A stretch of 64,000 bases of DNA from Lysinibacillus agricola (GCF_016638705.1 NZ_CP067341.1:5149501-5213500), one strand, 5' to 3'; numbered from the stretch's first letter, positions 1-9,589 are shown. Made by a program: numbers and translations. The notes: generated from the sequence alone by a model not told the origin.

Positions 1-372
1 CGTGCAGGTGAGCATGGTAAAGGCTTTGCTGTTGTTGCAGAGGAAGTTCGTAAGCTTGCAGAAGAAACAAAAAATGCTGTACAAAATGTTTCCCTTCTTA
101 TTAAAGAAACGGAAAGTAATATTACAACAATGTCGAATTCGGTTATTAATGTTGACCAAAAGATTCAGCATAGTGTAGACACACAAAACAGTTTATCTAA
201 ATCCTTTAATGATATCGCCGATGCTGTTTCTGGCATTCAACAGCAGTATATAAATACATCAAGAGATATTTCAGCAATCTCTAATCTGATTACTGAGCTG
301 TCACAAGGGGCTACACTTGTTTCTTCTTCATCCGACTCACTTATTAATGTTGTAAATGAGTTAAATATGTAA
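1..372 (+). CDS. Methyl-accepting chemotaxis protein, C-terminal end (partial)
   Basis: The reading frame is open from base 1 and ends at TAA 370-372. The first residues, [20 protein letters not shown], are the conserved tip of the chemoreceptor signalling hairpin that contacts CheA and CheW. The remaining ~100 residues form the returning helix of the coiled coil. The sensor, membrane segments and HAMP domain lie outside the window. The protein ends in SLINVVNELNM without a CheR/CheB tether pentapeptide. The family assignment is certain; the ligand cannot be told. Confidence 0.95.
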   Translation, partial: RAGEHGKGFAVVAEEVRKLAEETKNAVQNVSLLIKETESNITTMSNSVINVDQKIQHSVDTQNSLSKSFNDIADAVSGIQQQYINTSRDISAISNLITELSQGATLVSSSSDSLINVVNELNM

Positions 373-376
373 AAAC

Positions 377-420
377 ATGAAAAGGGAAATTGACTATAGT
401 ACGTCAATTTCCCTTTTCAT
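377..420. terminator. Bidirectional rho-independent terminator
   Basis: Perfect 18-bp inverted repeat, 377-394 against 403-420, with an 8-nt loop. It is A/T rich on both outer sides and lies between convergent genes (chemoreceptor on +, thioesterase on -), so it probably serves both. Confidence 0.9.
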
Positions 421-900
421 TTAATGTGGTAATGCACGTTTTTGTTTACGATGCTCTCGTCTTGCTGGTCCTGTTTCAAACAGACGTTTTTCTGCATCTG
501 TTTCAGGATAAATTGCAGGAACTGGCTTAGGTTTCCCGTCATCATCTACTGAAACCATCGTTACAAAGGATTCCGTCGTTAATTTTTCCTCACCAGTTTC
601 AATGTTCCGTGAAATAACTCGAACATAAACTTCCATTGAAGAACGTCCAGTTGACGAAACAATACTTTCAATTTCTAGAATATCCCCTACATGTGCTGCC
701 GATAAAAAATCAACTGAATCAATAGAGGCTGTGACTACATGCCCTTTTGCATGCTTCATTGCCGTGATGGCAGCAATTTCATCAATATAAGCTAACACTC
801 TTCCACCGAAAATGGAGTTGTGATTATTTGTATCTGGCGGTAATACGAGACGCGTTTGAACAGTACGCGACTGGCTCATTGGTATTGCGTTGTTTGTCAT
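421..900 (-). CDS. Acyl-CoA thioesterase, hotdog fold (YkhA-like)
   Basis: 159 aa single hotdog domain of the cytosolic acyl-CoA hydrolase (BACH/YciA/YkhA) family, which releases free fatty acid and CoA from acyl-CoA. The hallmark segment is visible at about residues 20-45: PPDTNNHNSIFGGRVLAYID followed by EIAAI, with the conserved Asn-His and Gly-Gly and the active-site Asp-Glu. The C-terminus is a basic tail (RREHRKQKRALPH) typical of Bacillus members. A GGGAAG-like ribosome site precedes the ATG. It is transcribed alone towards the shared terminator. Family confident; in vivo substrate unknown. Confidence 0.88.
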   Translation of the reverse strand: MTNNAIPMSQSRTVQTRLVLPPDTNNHNSIFGGRVLAYIDEIAAITAMKHAKGHVVTASIDSVDFLSAAHVGDILEIESIVSSTGRSSMEVYVRVISRNIETGEEKLTTESFVTMVSVDDDGKPKPVPAIYPETDAEKRLFETGPARREHRKQKRALPH

Positions 901-967
901 AATTCTTGCGACTTCCCTTCATGAATGTTCTTTCGTCATCGTATCGTAGAAAAAGGGTTGTTGCAAA

Positions 968-2395
968 TTAGAATGATTTTTTCATCGTAATAAATTTCAT
1001 ATCTGTCATTTCCTCGATTGCCCACTTGATGCCTTCGTGTCCGTAACCACTCATTTTCACACCACCATATGGCATATTATCAATCCTGAATGTCGGAATA
1101 TCATTAATAATAACAGCACCTGCCTGTAATTCATCCGCTGCACGTAATGCATCTGGTAACACATTCGTATAAATTCCAGCATTTAATCCAAGTTCCGACT
1201 CATTCACTAGTCGAATAGCGTCGTCTAATGTTTCATATGAAACAATTGAGACGATTGGCGCGAATGTTTCCTGACAAACAATTTTCATATTCGCTGTCAC
1301 ATTCGTCATAACAGTTGGTGTTAAAGTGCGTTCCGTGAATGTTCCTCCTGTTGCAACTACAGCACCTTGCGCCTTAGCTTCCTCAATCCATTGACGAATA
1401 CGTTCTACTTCATTTGGATTGATCATTGCACTAACATCAGTATTTGTATCTAGTGGATCACCTACCACTAACTTTTCTGTTTCAGCAACAAACGCTTTTG
1501 TAAATTCATCAATAATAGATGCATGTACATAAATACGTTGTAATGAGATACAGACTTGTCCAGCGAAATTAAAGGCCCCACCGACACAACGAGTAATAAT
1601 TTTATCAACTGGTGTCGATGGTTCGATAATTACAGCTGCATTGGAACCAAGCTCTAAAGTAACTTTACGCAATCCTACTTTTTCCTTAATGCCCAATCCA
1701 ACCTTACCACTGCCTGTGAACGTCACCTTTTTCACGTATGGATGTGTTACGAGCATATCGCTAAGCTCACCACCGCTACCTGTAACAATCTGTAGCGCAC
1801 CATCAGGTAGACCCGCTTCCTTAAATATTTCAGCCAATACTATAGCACTTAATGGTGTTTGATTTGCTGGTTTTAACACGACCGTATTACCAACTGCAAA
1901 GGCAGGCCCTAATTTATGTGCGACCAAATTAAATGGAAAATTGAATGGCGTAATAGCTGAAATCACACCTAAAGGTTCTCGTTTTGTCCAACCAATACGG
2001 TCCCCTGCCCCAGGTGCGGCATCCATTGGCACAGTCTCGCCTGTTGCTTGCTTAGCACCTTCTGCAGCAAATTGATAAGTTGCTATTGTGCGTTCTATTT
2101 CGGTTAAACCTGCTGATATTGGCTTACTTGCCTCTAAGGCTAAAATCTCAGCCAATTCCTCTTTACGCTGTCGCATAATGTCGACCACTCTATATAATAT
2201 TTCAGCACGTTCGTAGGCTGTTGTCTTTTTAAACGTTTGGAATGCTTCCTGCGCACCTTCTATCGCTTGCTCAACATCAGAAATGGACGCCTTAGCTACC
2301 TTTGCAATAACCTCACCACTATAGGGTGATCTCAGCTCATAGGTTTCCTTTGCGTCCTGCCACTGGCCATTCATCCAAAGCTTTGTTTCCTTCAT
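968..2395 (-). CDS. NAD(P)-dependent aldehyde dehydrogenase
   Basis: 475 aa, full length for the ALDH superfamily, which oxidises aldehydes to acids. The N-terminal and cofactor domain shows TPFNFPFNLVAHK and FTGSGKVGLGI; the catalytic Glu lies in VTLELGSN (~250) and the catalytic Cys in FNFAGQVCISLQR (~284). The C-terminal PYGGVKMSG motif is present. It belongs to the branch with lactaldehyde, phosphonoacetaldehyde and non-phosphorylating glyceraldehyde-3-phosphate dehydrogenases. It is clearly paralogous to the enzyme at 58518-59936: both share IYVH, NDIPTFR and an EGIK-AIEEMT tail. A ribosome site GGAGGTG sits just before the ATG. The substrate cannot be assigned from context. Confidence 0.9.
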   Translation of the reverse strand: MKETKLWMNGQWQDAKETYELRSPYSGEVIAKVAKASISDVEQAIEGAQEAFQTFKKTTAYERAEILYRVVDIMRQRKEELAEILALEASKPISAGLTEIERTIATYQFAAEGAKQATGETVPMDAAPGAGDRIGWTKREPLGVISAITPFNFPFNLVAHKLGPAFAVGNTVVLKPANQTPLSAIVLAEIFKEAGLPDGALQIVTGSGGELSDMLVTHPYVKKVTFTGSGKVGLGIKEKVGLRKVTLELGSNAAVIIEPSTPVDKIITRCVGGAFNFAGQVCISLQRIYVHASIIDEFTKAFVAETEKLVVGDPLDTNTDVSAMINPNEVERIRQWIEEAKAQGAVVATGGTFTERTLTPTVMTNVTANMKIVCQETFAPIVSIVSYETLDDAIRLVNESELGLNAGIYTNVLPDALRAADELQAGAVIINDIPTFRIDNMPYGGVKMSGYGHEGIKWAIEEMTDMKFITMKKSF

Positions 2396-2439
2396 CCTTC
2401 AAATGCACCTCCGAAAAATTCAAGTTCTCCTTTATTTTA

Positions 2440-3408
2440 TCACGAAGAACTTGAACTAGATGCTACAGCAGCTGCACTAACTGCCACAAACATCGCTGCT
2501 TGCTGTGCTTGAATCAATAATTCAATAGAAGACATGATCGTCATTGATAAGGATTGTTGCACCTGCGCCATATCATAAATAGCAATTTGTATGGCCATAA
2601 ATAACACAAATTCACGATGCCATTTCAGTAGTTTCATATCCTTTAACTCATGATATAAATCAACAATTTGTTGAAGCTGTGCATTATTTACCTCAAGAAT
2701 TGCTAAAAAGCCCAGTAATGGATAATGCATCGCTTTGATCTTTACATCCTGTTTTTTTAATGTGTCACAGATTGTCGTAACACTTGGCACTAGCTTATTA
2801 TCATATTGAGGTGATAAGAAAGTCAGTACCTGTGATAACCATTGAAGTTCATTACCTGCATTAAAATTATACGTACGTAATTCTTTATAATAACGATTCA
2901 TTGTTTCTGCACGGAGCTCAACGTCATCAGATGGACTACTTAACAATACTGCATATGGAATATCATCATATGACGTTAAAAATCGATGATGCTTGCGGAT
3001 TGCATCAAATAAAGCACGTGCTGCTTGTGCATGTCCACGTTTCTCAGTTTCCTTTTCAGTTAAAAACTGTGCACCAATAAAACTAAAATTCCCACTTCTA
3101 AATTTTGCTTCCTTCATTACGCTTACGTTTGTCAGTAAATTTTTTACTGCTTGTTCTGTATCCTCTTGCTCCATCAAATTTGCAGCAATACTATAACCTA
3201 CCGTTGTTCTTAACGGAGATGTCCATGAAGTTTGCTTTTTCATTTCTTGTAATACTTCTTTATATTTAACGGAGTCAAAGGTTTTTCCTGACGCCACATA
3301 TTTACTAGCAATTGCTAACACAATTTTACGATCAACCGTCCATCCAACAGCCTTTGAGACATCCTCCACCGTATTTGTAAACTGATTTTCAATCATAACA
3401 AAGTCCAT
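2440..3408 (-). CDS. DUF4003-like protein of unknown function
   Basis: About 322 aa, mostly helical, with no membrane segment or catalytic motif that I recognise. Length and composition fit the DUF4003 family of Firmicutes, whose function is unknown. The C-terminus is odd: about 30 small residues ending in a run of six Ser. Two starts compete. A GTG at 3417 is only one base from AAAAGGAG; the in-frame ATG at 3408 (MDFVMIENQF) is 10 nt from the same site and is chosen here. It is probably read as a single gene, with the repeat element upstream. Confidence 0.65.
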   Translation of the reverse strand: MDFVMIENQFTNTVEDVSKAVGWTVDRKIVLAIASKYVASGKTFDSVKYKEVLQEMKKQTSWTSPLRTTVGYSIAANLMEQEDTEQAVKNLLTNVSVMKEAKFRSGNFSFIGAQFLTEKETEKRGHAQAARALFDAIRKHHRFLTSYDDIPYAVLLSSPSDDVELRAETMNRYYKELRTYNFNAGNELQWLSQVLTFLSPQYDNKLVPSVTTICDTLKKQDVKIKAMHYPLLGFLAILEVNNAQLQQIVDLYHELKDMKLLKWHREFVLFMAIQIAIYDMAQVQQSLSMTIMSSIELLIQAQQAAMFVAVSAAAVASSSSSS

Positions 3409-3464
3409 CTTTAGCACGCTCCTTTTCCATATTTACGTAACAAAACGAAAAAAGGATTCATCCA

Positions 3465-3800
3465 TTTTGGCTCCTCATCATAACAAGGGGTTGATTTCCG
3501 TTCCGTCTGGGAGCGTCCGATGAGCCGCTTCACTACGCTCCAGCGTCTCGGGCCAACAGATGTTTTTTGCGCGAAAGCGAAGCGGCAGCAGAGGGTTTTG
3601 TTTGTGCGAAAGCGCAGCGACAGCAACAGCACCGATGTTGATCACGAAGGCGTTATCACAGGACGTGATGCTTTTAGCCTTCGTTCCTCTATTGCTGATC
3701 CCCAAGGAATCGCCCACCTTCACTCCAATCAACTTTTGTACATGGTATTACGTTTTTAAAAATGTCATACCCATCTTTTTGTGGTGAATCTCATTTTTGG
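3465..3800. mobile_element. Intergenic repeat element, copy E1
   Basis: A member of the window's main repeat family. One end is GTTGATTTCCGTTCCG (from 3490) and the other is an inverted CCAATCAAC end (to 3733). Between them lie GCGAAAGCG-type units (3580-3625) and, in reverse orientation, the conserved two-stem hairpin 3645-3683. The outer flank 3734-3800 matches the flank of copies E2 and E4 (TACATGGTATACG type). All frames across it can be translated into pseudo-peptides, but no start, ribosome site or codon bias supports a protein. The rest of the 3801-4023 gap holds only A/T-rich spacer. Confidence 0.75.
3645..3683 (-). other. Conserved two-stem hairpin in element E1
   Basis: Read on the minus strand: outer 7-bp stem CGAAGGC/GCCTTCG, an inner 5-bp stem ATCAC/GTGAT, a GTCCT loop, and AAC before the closing strand. 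It has the same architecture as 29274-29312, 32183-32221 and 51655-51693. Transcription is not shown. Confidence 0.75.
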
Positions 3801-4023
3801 AATAATTAACCTATAAAGCAACATTAATATAACACGTTGCTCAATATGAGTGGTTTAATGGAAATAATTAAAGATGAATGGAGGAGCTGACACTGATTGA
3901 AATGACCAATAGAAAGCCATATTCAAAGAAACAAACCTAACAAGATTGTTTTCGATTATTTTTAATATTACGCAACTCTCCAAGACATATAGCCTTACAT
4001 ACATTCTCCCAGAAAAATTAACA

Positions 4024-4056
4024 TAGAAAAACAGCGACAATACTTATTGTCGCTGT
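4024..4056 (-). terminator. Rho-independent terminator after the ALDH/DUF779 pair
   Basis: Inverted repeat 4031-4041 against 4046-4056 (ACAGCGACAAT arms). On the minus strand it is followed by a T run (complement of 4026-4030). It lies 11 bp downstream of the DUF779 stop. Confidence 0.9.
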
Positions 4057-4067
4057 CACTAAAATCT

Positions 4068-4433
4068 TTAAATTAAACCCAATTCCTTTAATTCCTCTGT
4101 TGAAAAGGCCCTTGATCTTGTTAAGAACCGTTTACCTTCAACGCCTTCAAGTGAGAACATGCCACCTCTACCATCGACAACGTCCAAAATTATTTGTGTA
4201 TGCTTCCAATAATCATATTGATTTTTATGCATATAGAAGGGAGCACCACCAATCTCTCCAAGGCAAACATCCTGATCACCTAATAGTAAGTCGCCCTCTG
4301 GATAACACATTGGCGAGGAGCCGTCACAGCATCCACCTGATTGATGAAATATAACGGGTCCATGCTTTTCTTTCAATAATTCGATTAGTGCTAGCGCTTC
4401 TACTGTTGCTAAAACACGCTCGACCACGCTCAT
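4068..4433 (-). CDS. DUF779 family protein, partner of aldehyde dehydrogenase
   Basis: 121 aa, matching the usual length of DUF779. Conserved features visible are FHQSGGCCDGSSPMCYP (Cys-Cys plus a third Cys) and the DVCLGEI and PFYMHKNQYDYWKHT segments. The Cys/His content suggests metal or thiol chemistry, but the family has no settled function. DUF779 genes very often sit beside acetaldehyde-type dehydrogenase genes. Here the gene begins 15 bp after the aldehyde dehydrogenase stop on the same strand and shares its terminator, so the two are almost certainly cotranscribed. Confidence 0.85.
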   Translation of the reverse strand: MSVVERVLATVEALALIELLKEKHGPVIFHQSGGCCDGSSPMCYPEGDLLLGDQDVCLGEIGGAPFYMHKNQYDYWKHTQIILDVVDGRGGMFSLEGVEGKRFLTRSRAFSTEELKELGLI

Positions 4434-4448
4434 GCACCTCCCTACTAA

Positions 4449-5969
4449 TTAGAAGAAACCAAGTTTGTCTTCGCTGTAGCTAACTAATAAGTTTTTCGTT
4501 TGCTGATAATGCGATAACATCATCTTATGGTTTTCACGACCAACACCCGACATTTTATAGCCACCGAACGCTGCATGTGCAGGATAAGCATGGTAGCAGT
4601 TTGTCCAAACACGACCTGCTTGAATACCTCGACCGAAGCGGTATGCTGTATTCATATCACGTGTCCATACACCTGCACCTAAACCATATAATGTGTCATT
4701 TGCAATTTCTAATGCTTCCTCTTTTGTTTTAAATGTTGTTACGGCAACAACTGGCCCGAAGATTTCTTCTTGGAAAATACGCATTTTATTGTGTCCTTTG
4801 AAGACTGTTGGCTTAATATAGTAACCATTTTCAAAGCCTGACCCTACATTATTTTTCTCTCCTCCAATTAGACATTCTGCACCTTCTTGCTTGCCAATAT
4901 CTAAGTAAGAAAGAATTTTTTCCATTTGTTCACTTGAAGCCTGTGCACCCATCATTGTATTTGGATCAAGTGGATTCCCAACTTTAATCGCCTCAACACG
5001 CTGTAGGACACGCTCCATAAATTTATCGTAAATAGATTCTTGAATTAGTGCACGAGAAGGACATGTACATACTTCACCTTGATTTAGAGCGAATAATACA
5101 AGGCCCTCAACTGCTTTATCTAAAAAGGCATCATCTTCATCCATAATATCTTCAAAGAAAATATTTGGTGATTTACCGCCCAATTCTAATGTAACTGGAA
5201 TAAGATTTTGTGAAGCATATTGCATAATTAAGCGACCTGTCGTTGTTTCACCAGTAAAGGCAATTTTGCCGATGCGTGGATTTGATGCTAGCGGCTTCCC
5301 TGCCTCTAAACCAAAGCCATTGACAACATTCAGTACACCTGGTGGCAATAAATCTTCTATTAATTCAACGAGCACCATAATTGAAGTTGGTGTTTGCTCT
5401 GCAGGTTTTAACACTACACAGTTTCCAGCTGCAAGTGCAGGTGCTAGTTTCCAAACAGCCATTAATAACGGGAAGTTCCAAGGGATAATTTGACCTACTA
5501 CCCCAATTGGCTCATGGAAATGATAAGCAACTGTATCATTATCGATTTGGCTTACCGCACCTTCTTGTGCACGTAAAGCCCCCGCAAAATAACGGAAATG
5601 ATCAATTGCAAGAGGGATATCTGCATTTAATGTCTCACGTACCGCTTTTCCGTTATCCCATGTTTCCGCAACGGCTAGTTTTTCTAAATTTTGTTCAATG
5701 CGGTCCGCAATTTTAAGTAAAATGTTTGCACGCTCTGTTGCGGATGTTTTTCCCCATGCATCTTTTGCGGCATGTGCTGCATCAAGTGCAAGTTCAATAT
5801 CCTCAGAAGTGGAACGAGCTGCTTGTGTAAAAATTTGTCCAGTAACAGGAGTAACATTATCGAAGTATTGACCTTTGACCGGAGGCGTCCATTCTCCACC
5901 AATGTAATTCTCATACTTTTCTTTGAATTGAACTACCGATCCTTCAGTGTTTGGAAATGCATAAACCAT
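4449..5969 (-). CDS. Aldehyde dehydrogenase (AcoD/ExaC-like)
   Basis: 506 aa from the ATG at 5969 ([15 protein letters not shown]), which has AGGGGAGAAG 5-8 nt upstream; a longer frame to 6098 lacks a ribosome site. Motifs: [28 protein letters not shown], the catalytic Glu in [15 protein letters not shown], the catalytic Cys in [11 protein letters not shown] (the C-x-C-P form) and a [11 protein letters not shown] tail. This form matches NAD-dependent acetaldehyde dehydrogenases of the AcoD/ExaC type, which convert acetaldehyde from ethanol or acetoin catabolism to acetate. The DUF779 gene follows it. No -24/-12 (SigL) promoter was found in the 243-bp upstream gap. Confidence 0.92.
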   Translation of the reverse strand: MVYAFPNTEGSVVQFKEKYENYIGGEWTPPVKGQYFDNVTPVTGQIFTQAARSTSEDIELALDAAHAAKDAWGKTSATERANILLKIADRIEQNLEKLAVAETWDNGKAVRETLNADIPLAIDHFRYFAGALRAQEGAVSQIDNDTVAYHFHEPIGVVGQIIPWNFPLLMAVWKLAPALAAGNCVVLKPAEQTPTSIMVLVELIEDLLPPGVLNVVNGFGLEAGKPLASNPRIGKIAFTGETTTGRLIMQYASQNLIPVTLELGGKSPNIFFEDIMDEDDAFLDKAVEGLVLFALNQGEVCTCPSRALIQESIYDKFMERVLQRVEAIKVGNPLDPNTMMGAQASSEQMEKILSYLDIGKQEGAECLIGGEKNNVGSGFENGYYIKPTVFKGHNKMRIFQEEIFGPVVAVTTFKTKEEALEIANDTLYGLGAGVWTRDMNTAYRFGRGIQAGRVWTNCYHAYPAHAAFGGYKMSGVGRENHKMMLSHYQQTKNLLVSYSEDKLGFF

Positions 5970-6212
5970 TTTACTTCTCCCCTTTACACAAAATAATGAG
6001 AAAATATCTACAAAAATCATTATTATATATCGAAATAACAATATTTTCATAGAAACCCTCTTACCCACTATATTGTCAGAAACGAAAAATAATATCAACT
6101 TTTTTAAAAATTTTTCCTAACAATTTATTTTTACTAGAAAAGCTTCTAGGATTCACGGTGCGACCTACGATAATGTATACTTAAAAATAATATAAATGTA
6201 TAGGAGAACAGT

Positions 6213-6914
6213 ATGCGAATTAATAAATATTTAAGTGAAACAGGTATCGTATCTCGTCGTGGCGCAGATAAATGGATAGCAGAAGGTAAAGTAACGATAA
6301 ATGGTGAACTTGCCACGGTCGGCAGTCAAGTTGAGGCTGGTGATATGGTTTGTGTTGATGGAAAAGAGGTAAAAAAAGAAGAACAGCTCGTATATATTGC
6401 CTTAAACAAACCAGTAGGAATTACAAGCACCACGGAACGTCATATAAAAGGAAATGTTGTTGATTTTGTCAATCACCCCCTACGTATTTTTCATATTGGA
6501 CGACTCGATAAAGAATCAGAAGGGCTATTATTACTAACAAATGATGGTGACATCGTTAATAAAATTTTACGTGCGGAAAACCATCACGAAAAAGAATATA
6601 TCGTGCAGGTTGATAAACCTATTACGGAGCAATTTATTAAAAAAATAGGGGCTGGTGTAGATATTTTAGATACTACAACCTTACCTTGTTATGTTGAAAA
6701 AATATCTGATAAAGTCTTTAAAATCATTTTAGAGCAAGGCTTAAATCGTCAAATACGTCGTATGTGTTCAGCACTTGGCTACTCAGTTAAGCGTCTACAA
6801 CGTATTCGTATTATGAATATTAAACTTGGTAATTTAAAGGTTGGACAGTGGCGCGATTTAACAGATAAAGAGCAAACAGAACTATTCAAACTACTCAAAT
6901 ACACACCAAAATAA
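6213..6914 (+). CDS. rluF: 23S rRNA pseudouridine synthase, RluF-like
   Basis: 233 aa RsuA/RluB/E/F-family enzyme that isomerises a uridine of rRNA to pseudouridine. An N-terminal S4 RNA-binding domain ([20 protein letters not shown], about 1-60) is followed by the catalytic domain with the active-site Asp in [19 protein letters not shown] (~104) and the late motif [19 protein letters not shown]. The length and the [10 protein letters not shown] form favour RluF (U2604-type) over RsuA. The site AGGAGAA lies 6 nt before the ATG. It may be cotranscribed with the next gene, 22 bp downstream. Confidence 0.88.
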   Translation: MRINKYLSETGIVSRRGADKWIAEGKVTINGELATVGSQVEAGDMVCVDGKEVKKEEQLVYIALNKPVGITSTTERHIKGNVVDFVNHPLRIFHIGRLDKESEGLLLLTNDGDIVNKILRAENHHEKEYIVQVDKPITEQFIKKIGAGVDILDTTTLPCYVEKISDKVFKIILEQGLNRQIRRMCSALGYSVKRLQRIRIMNIKLGNLKVGQWRDLTDKEQTELFKLLKYTPK

Positions 6915-6936
6915 AGCCATTTAAGGGGATAGAGCT

Positions 6937-7656
6937 ATGCTGTCAATTCAAAGTACTGAGCAGTTAACGGGGGCACGGATTAGCGGTGATTTTTGGGATT
7001 TAGATGAGCTCATCAATGCTATTTACAAAATAACTGGTGATGAAAACAAATATTATGATTATCAAGGAGCGCGCCGTCGCATCCTTAGTGTTTGCTACAA
7101 TTTACGTAAAGCTGCCAAGGGGGAGCAACAGCTTGAGTTTGTCAGTAATGGGCTCAATAAAAGTATTCTGACACAGCATGAACTAATTTTCCCCAATAAA
7201 AATGTTTATTTCGCAGCAGAGGTTCTTTGGCCGGAGCTAATCTTTACTGCTATCGCATTAAATGATTTCATTCGCCTACACAAAGAGCTAATTGATTCCT
7301 CTGACTGGAATATTGACGTTGCTGCAATTCGCAAATTCCAAGCAGCAGTTGCTGATTGTTTAGAGCAGGAACTGAAAGAGGAAGAATACTTAGTATTTTT
7401 AAGAATGCTGCACACTAAAAGCCCATTAACATTCCGTTATGCAACACAGTATGTAGATGTATTGAACCTAGAGTATATTCAACTAAGTTTGGAGGAACGT
7501 AAAGCTCATTTAGCGGCTTTTGCGCTCCGACTAATGTTAGAAGACGACGAGTATGTGGTGCTAAAATCACAGCTTATGGAGGCTGCGATTACTACAAAAA
7601 AGGCGTTGCATGAAATTGAAATTAAAGCTAATTATCCTGAAACAATTTTGTGGTAA
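6937..7656 (+). CDS. Conserved hypothetical protein (possibly DUF6904)
   Basis: 239 aa, soluble, alpha/beta, without signal peptide or membrane segment. It begins MLSIQSTEQLTGARISGDFWDLDEL and resembles proteins grouped as DUF6904 in Bacillaceae, recalled from memory at moderate confidence. No catalytic motif is seen. AAGGGGATAG precedes the ATG. It lies 22 bp after rluF and ends at a strong terminator, so the two probably form one transcription unit. Function unknown. Confidence 0.7.
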   Translation: MLSIQSTEQLTGARISGDFWDLDELINAIYKITGDENKYYDYQGARRRILSVCYNLRKAAKGEQQLEFVSNGLNKSILTQHELIFPNKNVYFAAEVLWPELIFTAIALNDFIRLHKELIDSSDWNIDVAAIRKFQAAVADCLEQELKEEEYLVFLRMLHTKSPLTFRYATQYVDVLNLEYIQLSLEERKAHLAAFALRLMLEDDEYVVLKSQLMEAAITTKKALHEIEIKANYPETILW

Positions 7657-7665
7657 ATAGAAAGC

Positions 7666-7699
7666 GCCGTCTCAACTAATTTTGAGACGGCTACTTTTC
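7666..7699. terminator. Rho-independent terminator
   Basis: Perfect 10-bp arms 7666-7675 and 7682-7691 (GCCGTCTCAA type) with a T-rich 3' side. It lies between convergent genes and can act on the + unit and probably also the - unit. Confidence 0.9.
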
Positions 7700-7701
7700 T
7701 T

Positions 7702-8202
7702 CTATTCTTGAATTGTCTTATAAGCCATTTTTCGAATAACTTCCTTGTGCTGTGGATAATCAGCTAAAAGCTCCTCTTGTGTAAACAATTCAAAGTCTTC
7801 AAAATCAAAGCCTGGTGCAACCATACAGCCTACTAAACTAAATGTATCTGCATCCTCCACGGATGAGCCAAATATAGTGTTTTTCGGTACTGCTATTTGT
7901 GGTACTTCTCCTGCCTCAACATTTAATCCAAGCTTCTTCGCCTCGTATGTACCATCTGGGAAAATCATATGGACTGTTAACGGACTTCCAGCATGATAAT
8001 ACCAAAGCTCGTCCGATTTCAAACGGTGTAAATGCGAGATATCCTGTGAACGTAGTAAGAAATAAATGCTCGTATAAATTGGTCTTTGCACATCCCTTAC
8101 AGCTATATCCTCAGATGCTCGAAATGAGGAAATATAATAACCTCCTTCAGGATGCTCTGCTAAATTTAATTTTTCAATAAAATATTGTGCTGAATACTTC
8201 AT
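7702..8202 (-). CDS. Cupin domain protein, DUF985 (Cupin_5) family
   Basis: 166 aa single-domain beta-barrel of the DUF985/Cupin_5 family (like yeast YML079w). Hallmarks: LAEHPEGGYY near residue 14, SIYFLLRSQDISHLHRLKSDE with the two His of the metal/ligand site, ELWYYHAGSPL, and LVGCMVAPGFDFEDFEL towards the end. The biological ligand is unknown. GGAGTG precedes the ATG. It is monocistronic and faces the terminator at 7666-7699. Confidence 0.88.
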   Translation of the reverse strand: MKYSAQYFIEKLNLAEHPEGGYYISSFRASEDIAVRDVQRPIYTSIYFLLRSQDISHLHRLKSDELWYYHAGSPLTVHMIFPDGTYEAKKLGLNVEAGEVPQIAVPKNTIFGSSVEDADTFSLVGCMVAPGFDFEDFELFTQEELLADYPQHKEVIRKMAYKTIQE

Positions 8203-8261
8203 AAAACATCACTCCTTTCGTTCACATTACCAAATAAGAAAGGACGAATGCTACTACTATT

Positions 8262-8824
8262 TCATCACTTTGATCATTCTATCCGTCGATTTGGCCTTTC
8301 TTTCCGTCACGTTGACTGCTCTTTCCGTCGCTCTAGCCTTTCTTTCCGTCGATTTGATCATTCTACCTCGCTTTGGCCCTTCTTTCCGTCACTTTGATAA
8401 CTCTATCCGTCGCTCTAGCCTTTCTTTCCCTCGCTTTGACTGCTCTATCCGTCGCTCCAGCCTTTCTTTCCGTCACTTTGATCATTCTACCTCGCTTTGG
8501 CCCTTCTTTCCGTCACTTTGATAACTCTATCCGTCGCTCTAGCCTTTCTTTCCGTCGCTTTGACTGCTCTATCCGTCACTCCAGCCTTTCTTTCCGTCAC
8601 TTTGATCATTCTACCTCGCTCTAGCCTTTCTTTCCGTCGCTTTGACTGCTCTATCCGTCGCTCCAGCCTTTCTTTCCGTCGCTTTGATCATTCTACCTCG
8701 CTCTGTCCTTTCTTCCCGTCGCTTTGATCATTCTACGTCGCTCTGCCCTTTCTTTCCGTCACCTTGACGTCTCTATTCGTCGCTCTAGCCCTTCTATCCT
8801 TCACTTTATCAGTTCTATCCGTCT
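8262..8824. repeat. Array of ~27 imperfect 21-bp pyrimidine-rich repeats
   Basis: Consensus units alternate between CCGTCGCTCTAGCCTTTCTT and CCGTCACTTTGATCATTCTA types, each 20-21 bp, for about 560 bp. The + strand is strongly C/T rich. All three + frames stay open because the unit is a multiple of three and lacks stops, so long but meaningless reading frames appear. There is no ribosome site or initiation context. The array fills the gap between the cupin gene and the liv terminator. Confidence 0.9.
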
Positions 8825-8845
8825 GCTCACTCCCTTCGATCATAC

Positions 8846-8873
8846 GAAAAAGACGCCTCAAAATTGAGACGCC
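8846..8873 (-). terminator. Terminator of the liv operon
   Basis: Arms 8852-8860 and 8865-8873. As minus-strand RNA they form a 9-bp stem with two G-U pairs, followed by five U (complement of 8847-8851). The wobble pairs work only on the minus strand, which fixes the orientation. It is 9 bp past the livF stop. Confidence 0.88.
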
Positions 8874-8881
8874 TTCTCCCT

Positions 8882-9589
8882 CTATAAACCACCTAAATAA
8901 GCTGCCTTTACTTGCTCACTCTCTTGAAGCTCTTTTGCAGTACCTGATAATACAATACGTCCCGTTTCAAGTACGTACGCACGATTTGCTACGGATAAGG
9001 CCATATTCGCGTTTTGCTCTACAAGCAATACGGTTGTACCCTCTTTATTGACTTGTTCAATAATATTAAAAATATTTTTTACCATGAGTGGCGCAAGCCC
9101 CATTGAAGGTTCATCCATTAATAATAACTTCGGTTTTGCCATTAATGCTCGGCCCATCGCCAGCATCTGTTGCTCACCACCAGATAATGTACCTGATTGC
9201 TGTTTACGACGCTCCAAAAGTCGTGGGAATAGTTCAAACACATGATCCATATCTTTTTTGATGCCAGCTTTATCGTTGCGGAGATATGCCCCTAGCTCTA
9301 AGTTTTCTTCAACTGACATATTGGCAAAAACACGACGCCCCTCTGGAACATGTGAAATACCTGATTTTACAATTGTCTGTGCAGCCTTCCCTGCGATAGA
9401 GAAGCCTTCATATTCAATGATGCCGCCCTTTGGTTTTATTAAGCCAGATAATGTTTTTAATAATGTGCTTTTACCAGCACCATTTGCACCGATTAACGTT
9501 ACGATTTCACCCTCGTTTACTTCTAAAGAGAGGCCTTTTAATGCTTGAATATTACCGTAAAATACATCTATATTTTGTACTTTTAGCAT
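8882..9589 (-). CDS. livF: Branched-chain amino acid ABC transporter ATP-binding protein LivF
   Basis: 235 aa cytoplasmic ATPase. Walker A GANGAGKSTLLKTL (~34-47), ABC signature LSGGEQQM (~140), Walker B LLLMDEPSMGLAP, and the switch His region. The short length and EQVNKEGTTVLLVEQNANMA segment are typical of LivF. It pairs with LivG to power uptake of Leu/Ile/Val through LivH/LivM. It is the last gene of the operon, and its ATG overlaps the livG stop by one base, implying translational coupling. A strong terminator follows. Confidence 0.95.
   Translation of the reverse strand: MLKVQNIDVFYGNIQALKGLSLEVNEGEIVTLIGANGAGKSTLLKTLSGLIKPKGGIIEYEGFSIAGKAAQTIVKSGISHVPEGRRVFANMSVEENLELGAYLRNDKAGIKKDMDHVFELFPRLLERRKQQSGTLSGGEQQMLAMGRALMAKPKLLLMDEPSMGLAPLMVKNIFNIIEQVNKEGTTVLLVEQNANMALSVANRAYVLETGRIVLSGTAKELQESEQVKAAYLGGL

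Noticed and set aside
5970..6212. SigL (-24/-12) promoter before the AcoD/ExaC-like dehydrogenase
   Set aside because: No TGGCA-n-TTGC pattern was found on the minus strand.
8262..8824. Overlapping 76-95 aa reading frames in the pyrimidine array
   Set aside because: Frames are open only because of the 21-bp period; no ribosome site, and all three frames give similar low-complexity peptides.
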